From NCBI GenBank assembly GCA_022729315.1, contig JALDAF010000003.1:1-41719 (forward strand): 41,719 bases of DNA. The letters are read 5' to 3'. Below are positions 34,161 to 41,719 of the stretch, in pieces (the first letter of the stretch is position 1; the number at the start of each line of letters is the position of its first letter). Source of the DNA: Candidatus Nanohalalkaliarchaeum halalkaliphilum. Lineage in GTDB: Archaea; Nanohalarchaeota; Nanosalinia; Nanosalinales; Nanohalalkaliarchaeaceae. The notes beneath the pieces were generated by a model. The model searched no databases and was not told the origin of the DNA. It saw nothing but the letters and a program-made list of their open reading frames with translations. The translations under genes and the position numbers were made by a program.

Positions 34161-35702
34161 CTACAGTCTTTTAAATAGGTTATTGAAAAACGTGGTGATA
34201 TGGTACCCGATTTCGTGTAAAAGATCCAGTAAAACGTCTTCTAACGGTTCATCAGACTGCAGCCGGCTCACCATGTGATCTGCAGGTTCTGGCCGTTCAA
34301 CGGGCTGTATCTCGATCTCACGGGTTGTATCATCGATTGTGACCGTTTCCGGTGCCTCCAGTTCGAACGCGTTCATCTCTGCAAGACAGGTTTCGAACGC
34401 TTCCCTGTCCGGATCCTGCTCGTTGTAACACGGTGTAAAGTCCGTTCCCATCAGGGATAACACTGTTTCAGTTTCCTCCTTTGCGGTCCCGGCGCTGTCA
34501 CCGTCTTTCTCCCGTAGTTCGCTGTACACGTCGTGCAGCGCATCGAACCCGTGCTCCTCCACGTACAGGCGGATGATGAGTTCGCCGAACGCATATCCGA
34601 ATACACGTTTTTCATGTGTTTCCGCGTTTCGCGGGGACCAGTCGTACATCCGGTCCTCATCGTTCTCGTAGTACTCCCACAGCTGGTCCGGGGTGCCGCG
34701 TGGCGGGAGGGTGTACTGGTGGCGGCCGTCCCGCCAGGTCTTCCGCTCACCGAAAAGCTCCGGTGTTTTCACGCCCCGCTCGTGGTTGACAACGCTTTCC
34801 AAATATTTTGCGGTTCCTTCGTCGAACCACATCACGCGGGAGTCAGACCAGCGTAGAGCCTGTTCGTTGATGCCGTGCAGTGTCTCGTGCAGGAGGATGG
34901 CCGGCATGCTGTCGTCGTCCATCATGCTTTCCCGGATCAGGATCAGTCCACCGGTCCGGTACTGTCCGGCACTCCACCGATCGATATCCGCGTCGTATTC
35001 ACTGTCCGGCAGTATGACCACCGGGTATTTGTTCTGCTGGGGGTCGTACCCGGTGAATGCCGGGGCCAGCCAGTACAGGTCATCGGGTTCTGACAGGTTT
35101 CCTTCACCGAACCGCACGTAGTTCTCATACGTCACCCCGCCATCACTGATCGCCATATGGAGGTTAAGCGGTCCTTCGCCGTCGTACACTGCCCTGTGTT
35201 CTTCAAGCAGGTGATCGAATCCCGGTGTCTGGGACGAGGTGAGGATCCGTTCATCCACGTACACCGTTGCCTGTGTGACCTGGTCGGGTACGTCATCCCG
35301 GCGATCCGGAAATCCTGAGAGCTGCAGCTGTATCCGCTTCAACTCGCCGTACTCCGATGAGACGATGTTATCCGTCACAAACTGGATGTCAACCACTTCT
35401 TTCGTCTGTGGACGGGGATGCGGGTTGGTCTCGAACTCGATCGTCCGCCCATCGAAACTGTACTCCTCTATCTCGCCCCGGGTGTCCTCCATGTGCAGGA
35501 TCTCGGAATTCGGCGGCGTCGACCAGCTTGTCCGCCAGTGGGTGACCGTCTCATCCGGACTGCTGGTGTACAGTTCGAACGAAACGTTGACGTACGCCGT
35601 CTCATCCTCTACCGAGATGTTGTACGACGTGATCGCGGCACCACTCCCCGCGAACACGACCAGCAAGACGAGCAGAAACACGAAGCGTGGAACCCTGGCC
35701 AT
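34161..35702 (-). CDS. Secreted gluzincin-like metallopeptidase
   Basis: Signal peptide MARVPRFVFLLVLLVVFAGSGAA; MPAILLHETLHGINEQALRWSDSRVMWFDEGTAKYLE (HExxH ... E). Confidence 0.75.
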   Translation of the reverse strand: MARVPRFVFLLVLLVVFAGSGAAITSYNISVEDETAYVNVSFELYTSSPDETVTHWRTSWSTPPNSEILHMEDTRGEIEEYSFDGRTIEFETNPHPRPQTKEVVDIQFVTDNIVSSEYGELKRIQLQLSGFPDRRDDVPDQVTQATVYVDERILTSSQTPGFDHLLEEHRAVYDGEGPLNLHMAISDGGVTYENYVRFGEGNLSEPDDLYWLAPAFTGYDPQQNKYPVVILPDSEYDADIDRWSAGQYRTGGLILIRESMMDDDSMPAILLHETLHGINEQALRWSDSRVMWFDEGTAKYLESVVNHERGVKTPELFGERKTWRDGRHQYTLPPRGTPDQLWEYYENDEDRMYDWSPRNAETHEKRVFGYAFGELIIRLYVEEHGFDALHDVYSELREKDGDSAGTAKEETETVLSLMGTDFTPCYNEQDPDREAFETCLAEMNAFELEAPETVTIDDTTREIEIQPVERPEPADHMVSRLQSDEPLEDVLLDLLHEIGYHITTFFNNLFKRL

Positions 35703-35768
35703 AGACAGGTATTGGACTGGAACGGTTAAAATAGGTTGCTCCACGTGATACGGGTGTGCCGGAGATAC

Positions 35769-36506
35769 CTACTCAGGCACGTCAAAGTCGTGGAACTTTC
35801 GTTCATGCTCCTGTGAGAGGATGTCCAGGGCGATCGCAGCACCGTCACCGGCGGAGATCACGGCCTGGATCCTGTTGTCCCGGATCGTCCACCCGCCGGC
35901 GTACACCCGCTCCATGCTGGTGCGGCCGTACCGGTCCGCCTTCACGACCCGGGTACCGTCCAGGTCCTCGAACGCGAGTCCCAGCGACTCGGACAGTTTC
36001 CGGCCATCCCCCTCCGCCAGCACCAGGTATTTGGACCCGTAATGACTGCCGTCCGACGTGGTGATCCGGAACCCGCCGTGCATCGGCTCAACCTTCTTCA
36101 CGAACGCGGTGTGGAGCGTGGCACCGAACGCTTTGCACTGGTCCCGCACCGTGTCCGCGAACGCTGACCCGCCGATCGCATCGATCCCCGGATAGTTGTA
36201 CAGGTAGGCATCATGCAGATACGTCTCGTTCTCACCGAACACAGACACGTGCTTGATATCGTTCTTCGCCAGATACAGTGCAGCAGTCAACCCGGTCGGA
36301 CCGTCTCCGACGATGTTGACACCCTGCTGGTACGGCAGCAGTTCTTCCATGCTGACCTCGTCCTGCTCCTGCACGGCATCAGAAACCTGTGACGCGACTC
36401 TTCCGTTACCCTCACTTACAGCGGTTTTCTCCTGTTGATCGGGTTCAACGTGATCGTCTTCCGTGGTGGACGGATCTTCAGATGCGTCATCCATACGTCT
36501 TCTCAT
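35769..36506 (-). CDS. Thioredoxin reductase-like FAD protein lacking the NADPH domain
   Basis: GVNIVGDGPTGLTAALYLAKNDIKHVSVFGE...YNYPGIDAIGGSAF...YLVLAEGDG...VYAGGWTIRDNRIQAVISAGDGAAIALDI; no CxxC. Confidence 0.75.
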   Translation of the reverse strand: MRRRMDDASEDPSTTEDDHVEPDQQEKTAVSEGNGRVASQVSDAVQEQDEVSMEELLPYQQGVNIVGDGPTGLTAALYLAKNDIKHVSVFGENETYLHDAYLYNYPGIDAIGGSAFADTVRDQCKAFGATLHTAFVKKVEPMHGGFRITTSDGSHYGSKYLVLAEGDGRKLSESLGLAFEDLDGTRVVKADRYGRTSMERVYAGGWTIRDNRIQAVISAGDGAAIALDILSQEHERKFHDFDVPE

Positions 36507-36549
36507 AGCGTTCCAGTGTTAAAATAGTGACTGGTCATGATCGACCGAT

Positions 36550-37047
36550 CTACTGTTCGGATGTGAGCAATGCCTTCAGCCCGTCCCTGTTGATACGACC
36601 CTCTCCCCGGCCCACGTACTCGATCACGGCCTCGCTCTCATGGTTGCTGCACTGCACGACACGCCGGAAATACCTGTCTGTCCGCCCATTCTCCCCGTGC
36701 TCCAGCAGATCATCGTAATCGAAGTTAACAACGTCTGCATCGTCATCCCGCGAGAACACGTCAGTCACATCTTCATCATCCTGCAACGTGATGGGATAGG
36801 TGCGGGTACGCAACGTATCATTCTCCGTCTCTATACGTGGATGCTGCTCCAGCCTCCGATTCGTACAGCAGGGGCACGTGTACCGGAACGCTTCTTCCTC
36901 CTGCAGCTCATATTCCTGCCGGTCCCACGCCTCCATCTGCTCCCGGCTCACAGACATATCTTCGATCGAGGGATGGCCGTCATCCTCTGACTCCCAGTCG
37001 TACACCGTGGGCATCACTTTATACCGATCGGACCGTTCCTGCACCAT
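36550..37047 (-). CDS. Hypothetical acidic protein with CPCC motif
   Basis: MVQERSDRYKVMPTVYDWESEDDG...FRYTCPCCTNRRLEQHP...; start trimmed to exclude overlap with the divergent RNase P gene. Confidence 0.6.
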   Translation of the reverse strand: MVQERSDRYKVMPTVYDWESEDDGHPSIEDMSVSREQMEAWDRQEYELQEEEAFRYTCPCCTNRRLEQHPRIETENDTLRTRTYPITLQDDEDVTDVFSRDDDADVVNFDYDDLLEHGENGRTDRYFRRVVQCSNHESEAVIEYVGRGEGRINRDGLKALLTSEQ

Positions 37048-37189
37048 ACGCACATCCCCCCCCTCATATACGAACCCACTGAATATAAGCTTTGTTAATG
37101 AATCATGGATATAACAAAACATTTGTTTATGATCTGGGAGAGCGAAAACGGGACGAGGCTTAAGTAGCTTACCGAACCAACCAAAGTGT

Positions 37190-37492
37190 ATGGGCGGTAA
37201 ACCGGCGTACCAGCGTGAGATCGCGGAAGAACGCATCCGCATCCTGTTCGATGAGGCGGAAAACGTGTTCGATGCGCATCCAGAACGGTCTGACCGGTAC
37301 GTTGAGATCGCCCGCACCATCGCCATGAAGTTCAACCTGTCCATGCCGGACGAGTTGAAGGAACGGTTCTGTCCGGACTGCTACGCGTATTGGCGGCCAG
37401 GAAAGAACGTCAGGATCCGGATCAAGAACGGGGCGAAGGTGTACACATGTGATGAATGTGGTGGCGTGACGCGCCGCCCCTACCAGAAGTAA
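37190..37492 (+). CDS. rnp4: RNase P protein component 4 (Rpp21/Rpr2)
   Basis: AEERIRILFDEAENVFDAHPERSDRYVEIARTIAMKFNLSMPDELKERFCPDCYAYWRPGKNVRIRIKNGAKVYTCDECGGVTRRPY. Confidence 0.93.
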   Translation: MGGKPAYQREIAEERIRILFDEAENVFDAHPERSDRYVEIARTIAMKFNLSMPDELKERFCPDCYAYWRPGKNVRIRIKNGAKVYTCDECGGVTRRPYQK

Positions 37493-37502
37493 TACCGGTA
37501 CG

Positions 37503-38426
37503 TTACAGGGCAGCGAACACAACTTCTAACAGCATCCAGCCAACACCGAACCCTGCGACCGACCCGATCGCCACCGGAGGGATGGCAGGGTAGAACCTGC
37601 CTGCCTGTGCCTTTACCAGCAGGAAACTGAGGCCTGCTGCCGCGCCCAGTACCGACACGACCGCGACGAACATGCCGTAGTCCGGAAGGAGCGTGGCCGC
37701 GAACACGAGCGGGATCACGATGTCGCCACCGCCCAGCAGCCCGACACCCCCCTTCTTGCTTGCTGCATCCGCTCCTTCTGATGCAGCATCCGCGGGTTCA
37801 ACCTCGTCTTCCGCACGGTATACAGCGCTGTCTCCGTCCTCCATATCCGTGTCTTCGAGTGGGATACCGCCGTCTTCCTTGGGGTAGGTGAATCCCATGA
37901 ACGTGTTGGTCTGTACACCGCTCTTCGCAAGGTTGACCATGTGTTCGCTGATGTTGACGGAGAAGTAGTCGTACAGGGAGAGCACGACCAGCAGTACCAG
38001 TGCGGCCTGGAGCCCGATGACGCTGCCGAAGAACGCGCCAGCACCGGCGAAGGGGAAGATCATCAGAACGTTCCGCAGCATGTGATCCTTTGAATATACG
38101 ATCCCGAGCAGGACCGCGGCCGTGGCGATAAGCCCCAGTATCGATTCGAATACCGTGGTGAAGAATATGAGGGTTGTCAGTCCCAGCGCCAGCACCAGCC
38201 AGCCCTTCACCGCGAAGTTCAGCTTGTATTTATACAGGAGCAGGAGCAGTACTGTGGCGATCCCGATCATAAGGAAGAAGTACAGTCCGAACTCTGCAGA
38301 GCTGTGTTGCTCCGCGGTTTCCCGTACCTCCTCGTGCTGCTGGAGCTCCGCCGCCGCTACAAGCCCCAGTCCATTCGTTATCAGGAAGAGCGTTATCAAA
38401 AAGATGATCGAGTCGTACCTGCCCAT
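37503..38426 (-). CDS. Presenilin-like A22 family intramembrane aspartyl protease
   Basis: LSLYDYFSVNISEHMVNLAK (YD), GVGLLGGGDIVIPLVFAATLL (GxGD), IPPVAIGSVAGFGVGW (PAL region). Confidence 0.85.
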   Translation of the reverse strand: MGRYDSIIFLITLFLITNGLGLVAAAELQQHEEVRETAEQHSSAEFGLYFFLMIGIATVLLLLLYKYKLNFAVKGWLVLALGLTTLIFFTTVFESILGLIATAAVLLGIVYSKDHMLRNVLMIFPFAGAGAFFGSVIGLQAALVLLVVLSLYDYFSVNISEHMVNLAKSGVQTNTFMGFTYPKEDGGIPLEDTDMEDGDSAVYRAEDEVEPADAASEGADAASKKGGVGLLGGGDIVIPLVFAATLLPDYGMFVAVVSVLGAAAGLSFLLVKAQAGRFYPAIPPVAIGSVAGFGVGWMLLEVVFAAL

Positions 38427-38483
38427 ACACATAATGCGTGCGCAGGCATACATTAAAAACATGGCAGGTAATGTTAGTGATGC

Positions 38484-39443
38484 ATGGCCACCTACCTCTT
38501 CTTGCTTTCACAGGAACACCCGGAAATCCCTGCCGCGGAAGCACGGGCAGTTCTCAACGCAGAGAACATCGACTACCGTGTGAAGGAGCAGGAGGACAGT
38601 ATGCTGTTCGTGGAATCCGATGACATCAAAGCGGAGGCGGTAGACCGGCTGGCGATGACGTTCGAGGTCGCGGAGGTCCTCCACCGGTTCAAACCGGACC
38701 AGTACCAGAAACTGGCTGCCAAACCGTTGTCTGTGGACGGATCGTTCGCCGTCCGCAAAGAATACCTTGACGACACGGAGGCACCGGACGAACTGGAGCG
38801 GAACGTGGGCCGTATCATCGACAAGAATACCGACGGCCACGTCAACCTTAACGCCCCGGACACCCTGTTCCGCGTCTACCTGTACGACGACACCGCATAC
38901 CTGTCACGGATCGTTGCGGATATCGACCGGTCCAGCTACGAACAACGGAAGAACCAGTTCCGCCCATTCTCTTCTCCCGTATCCCTCCATCCGCGGCTGG
39001 CACATGCACTTGTCAACCTGTCGGAGGTTCCATGTGACGGCACACTGCTGGACCCCTTCTGCGGGACCGGCGGCATCCTGCTCGAAGCCGCACTCATCGG
39101 CTGCGACGTCCACGGCCTCGACATTCAGGACGAGATGGTGAATGGAAGCAGGAAGAATCTGGAGGCGTTCAACGTCGAAGGAGACATCCGTAAAGGAAAC
39201 GTAGAGGATGTGAACGACATATTTGACGATGCTCTCCCGGTGGACGCGGTCGTCACCGACCTACCCTACGGGAAAGCCTCCAAGATCAAGGATGACCCGA
39301 CCGACACGTTCCTCGAACTGATAGACGACCTCGCCGACGAGAAAACCGTGTTCATGACGGACAAAGACGATCTCGATGGATACGAACCGGCGTTCGAGAT
39401 CTATGTCCACCGATCCCTCAACCGCTACGTCTACATCGTGTGA
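38484..39443 (+). CDS. tRNA guanosine-10 (m2G10) methyltransferase, Trm-G10/Trm11 family
   Basis: THUMP-like N-terminus; LLDPFCGTGGILLEAALIGCDVHGLDIQDEMVNGSRKNL; VVTDLPYGKASK. Confidence 0.9.
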   Translation: MATYLFLLSQEHPEIPAAEARAVLNAENIDYRVKEQEDSMLFVESDDIKAEAVDRLAMTFEVAEVLHRFKPDQYQKLAAKPLSVDGSFAVRKEYLDDTEAPDELERNVGRIIDKNTDGHVNLNAPDTLFRVYLYDDTAYLSRIVADIDRSSYEQRKNQFRPFSSPVSLHPRLAHALVNLSEVPCDGTLLDPFCGTGGILLEAALIGCDVHGLDIQDEMVNGSRKNLEAFNVEGDIRKGNVEDVNDIFDDALPVDAVVTDLPYGKASKIKDDPTDTFLELIDDLADEKTVFMTDKDDLDGYEPAFEIYVHRSLNRYVYIV

Positions 39444-40002
39444 GCAGTTCTCCTGTCCATTTACGGATTACTCCGGCACGTGACAGCAGTAGAGATACCA
39501 GCAACAGCACAACGAACCCTGTGATCGCTGCCGTCTGCGCGTATTCGGATACGATATGTCCGGTCAACCTGCCATGCTCCTGATGTTCTTCGGGCTCTTC
39601 AGAATCCGCTACCGTTGCATTGCCAGGATCGGTCTCACCGGTCTCGTCCAGCGCAGTTTCTTCACCGTCTTCAGGCGTGTGCTCCGTCTGGTCGACACAA
39701 CTCCGTTCCTCGATCGGCCGCTGCTCATGGTTCGGGAAACAGGACTGGGATGGTTCACAGCTCCGGTACTGTGTTCCATCCATGCAGGCAGACCATTCGC
39801 TGCACGACCAGTCATCGCCGATGCACGCTTGTGCCGGTGATGTGCGGGACAGGTCACGTTTGTCGCTGTCTGCGGGTGCATCTGTCGTGCCGTCATGGTC
39901 TGGGCCAGATGCATCTGCTTCGTCATCATCTGCATCCCTCCTGTCGGGGCTACGCTTCTTCCGATCATCTGTATCGCCTGGCGCTGATTCCGTGCTGAAC
40001 AA
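39418..40002 (-). CDS. Thrombospondin type-1-like motif plus C-terminal TM helix; no signal peptide of its own, TTG start
   Basis: CIGDDWSCSEWSACMDGTQYRSCEPSQSCFPNHEQRPIEERSC; TM TAAITGFVVLLLVSLLLSRAGV; in frame with upstream ORF 40006..40857 across one TAA. Confidence 0.65.
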   Translation of the reverse strand: MFSTESAPGDTDDRKKRSPDRRDADDDEADASGPDHDGTTDAPADSDKRDLSRTSPAQACIGDDWSCSEWSACMDGTQYRSCEPSQSCFPNHEQRPIEERSCVDQTEHTPEDGEETALDETGETDPGNATVADSEEPEEHQEHGRLTGHIVSEYAQTAAITGFVVLLLVSLLLSRAGVIRKWTGELLTRCRRSG

Positions 40003-40005
40003 CGC

Positions 40006-40857
40006 TTACACGCCGGTCTCATTGACCGGTGCCGTGATCTGCCGCGGCTTCATGTGTACCGTGCTATCAAGCCGTTTCCACTGCGTTCCGTCGTGCTGGT
40101 AGATGGCGAGCGTGGACGGTTCCGTGGCTGCGCTGTAGTCGAACGTGATCGTGCCGTCAAACGGAACTGCTGCCGTTTCCGTGCCCACGTCGAGGCCGAG
40201 ACCGCTCACCAGTTTCCGGCCGTCTGGTCCCGGAATCACAAGGGTGTCGTACGGTTCTACTGTCACGGTCGCGTCCTGTGAGGCGTTTACCGTGACTGTG
40301 ATGCCGTCCAGTACGATCCGTGTATCCGCGTGTTTCGGTGCAGGTTCCCGTACCGGTGGCCTGGCCGGGAGCCCGATCCGCGACAGGACGTCCATCCGGA
40401 AGTGGTACGTTCCCGGCGCCGTGTTCAATGCAGTCATGATCTCCGTGTTGAGCGTGTTCCAGGACGGCTGCGTGGTACCGGGTAGCACCGTGGTGTCGTT
40501 GGAGCTGCAGAGGTAGACGCCTTCATACGGGTTCCGGTTCCCGACGTACCGGCAGTCCAGTTCTGCGGTCTGTGACCGTTCAGTGTTCTCCGACAACAGT
40601 GTCGTGGAAAGCGTGAACTCGCCGCCGTTGATACCTTCTGATGACACCGCGGTCAGCACGGTGTATACCGGGAGCGGCTGCCGCACGTGGTTCTCGAACG
40701 CGACCGTCACCTGGTCCGTGTCACCGGCGGTCAGGTTGTTGCCAAAGCCTTCGATGGTTTCGACGTGCCGGATCGGGCCTTCCGGTGTGGGGAGCGCGGT
40801 CGCTGTCACCCCTGCGAACCCTATCAGCAGTACCAGTACGAGCAGCGCACGGTTCAC
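40006..40857 (-). CDS. Secreted beta-rich protein (signal peptide)
   Basis: MNRALLVLVLLIGFAGVTATA...; extracellular T/V/N-rich sequence. Confidence 0.75.
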   Translation of the reverse strand: MNRALLVLVLLIGFAGVTATALPTPEGPIRHVETIEGFGNNLTAGDTDQVTVAFENHVRQPLPVYTVLTAVSSEGINGGEFTLSTTLLSENTERSQTAELDCRYVGNRNPYEGVYLCSSNDTTVLPGTTQPSWNTLNTEIMTALNTAPGTYHFRMDVLSRIGLPARPPVREPAPKHADTRIVLDGITVTVNASQDATVTVEPYDTLVIPGPDGRKLVSGLGLDVGTETAAVPFDGTITFDYSAATEPSTLAIYQHDGTQWKRLDSTVHMKPRQITAPVNETGV

Positions 40858-41396
40858 TGTATGTCCACCTCCACGCGTGTCGCCCCGTCCACCTTCACAT
40901 CGTACCGTACGTGGTCCGCACCGGTCCGTTCCTCGAGCTGGTAATAGAAGTGTTCCACGTTCACCGGCTGAATCTCTGCGTCACACTGTGCAGTGTACGT
41001 CTGGTACGTGTCTCCCGTTACCTGTACCCGTTCACTGCACAGGGTGTACGCGCCGGTACTGTTGAAGTGACCGAATGTCATCCGCAGTGGCTCAGAATCT
41101 GTGGTGTTCAGCCGTGCCATGACGGTCAAGTCTGCCGTGATCGGGTAGAAGTCGGGCTCGTCCAGCCGGTCGCTCGAAAACAGTTCCGTGTCGAACGACA
41201 ATCCCTCACTTTCCAGCGTGTACACGGCCGTGTTCTTCGGTGGTGTGTTCACCAGGAGCTGGTTGTCCTCACCGGCGTAGAACGTTGGACCATCGATGGC
41301 GGCCACGCCATGCACCATTCCGTACACCGTGGTGAGCGCTGCGGCTCCGGTGCCGGCCAGCAACAGTATCAGGAGCACTGGCGTGACCCGTTTCAT
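40854..41396 (-). CDS. Secreted beta-rich protein (signal peptide)
   Basis: MKRVTPVLLILLLAGTGAAALTTVYG...; start ATG at 41396; ATGA overlap with the downstream gene. Confidence 0.75.
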   Translation of the reverse strand: MKRVTPVLLILLLAGTGAAALTTVYGMVHGVAAIDGPTFYAGEDNQLLVNTPPKNTAVYTLESEGLSFDTELFSSDRLDEPDFYPITADLTVMARLNTTDSEPLRMTFGHFNSTGAYTLCSERVQVTGDTYQTYTAQCDAEIQPVNVEHFYYQLEERTGADHVRYDVKVDGATRVEVDIQ

Positions 41397-41403
41397 GGGG
41401 GAA

Positions 41404-41431
41404 TGCGGCTCCGGGAATCGAACCCGGATAT
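41404..41431 (-). other. tRNA 3'-half-like sequence (T-arm plus 3' acceptor strand)
   Basis: Minus strand CCGGG-TTCGATT-CCCGG-AGCCGCA; TGCGGC lies 74 nt upstream (41477) but no D-arm or anticodon stem-loop can be drawn between them. Confidence 0.5.
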
Positions 41432-41526
41432 GGGGGGTCGGGGGAAGGGGAGAGAAAAGAGACGCACCAGCGCCGCAGTACAGTCCGAAGCTCTCCCTAA
41501 AAAGGGAAAAGGTGGAGAGGAGCGTT

Positions 41527-41719
41527 TTAGTGCTCCTCCCAGTTGGATGGTCGCAGGTTGGACTCGACCGTGTAGTCATCCGGTGCCAGTGCAATGTCGA
41601 ACTGGTTCAGGATGGCTGCATCGTACGCAGTCCCGGCATCAACAGTGAATTCCTCGCTGTCTTCGTAATAGGTGAAGAGCGTGTCACCGTTGAACCGGAC
41701 GTCGTGGTAGTATAGGTCG
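41527..41719 (-). CDS. Partial CDS (N-terminus beyond right edge)
   Basis: Open minus-strand frame ...DLYYHDVRFNGDTLFTYYEDSEEFTVDAGTAYDAAILNQFDIALAPDDYTVESNLRPSNWEEH*. Confidence 0.6.
   Translation of the reverse strand, partial: DLYYHDVRFNGDTLFTYYEDSEEFTVDAGTAYDAAILNQFDIALAPDDYTVESNLRPSNWEEH

Overview
This 41.7 kb archaeal window looks like a halophilic DPANN lineage (Nanohaloarchaeota-like). The proteins are very acidic, the translation genes are archaeal (aIF2-gamma, aIF5B, S6e, S28e, L24e, L7Ae, Glu-tRNA synthetase, RNase P Rpp21, Trm-G10), and there is an intron-bearing tRNA. No CRISPR, rRNA or transposase was seen. Main points of interest: (1) A cluster at about 12.8-21.0 kb holds four ATP-grasp (RimK-like) genes, one of which has lost its metal-binding motif. 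It also holds a DUF1704/QEGLA (MATCAP-like) metallopeptidase translationally coupled to an ATP-grasp ligase, an M14 aspartoacylase-type deacylase, a Vms1/VLRF1-like protein, and an MscS channel fused to what reads as a catalytically dead C39-peptidase-like domain. I interpret this as a candidate amino-acid ligation ('writer/eraser') system linked to osmotic gating. (2) A tRNA-Val(UAC) gene has an 86-nt BHB intron and is followed by a degenerating series of tRNA 3'-end copies and hairpins, with a 585-aa orphan ORF between the last two copies. (3) A secreted protein and a thrombospondin-like/TM protein are in one continuous frame interrupted by a single TAA. (4) An isolated tRNA 3'-half-like sequence lies near 41.4 kb and could be a split-tRNA half or a remnant. 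(5) A minor-pilin-like operon ends in a VWA/jelly-roll surface protein. All family calls come from reading motifs by eye; no searches were run.
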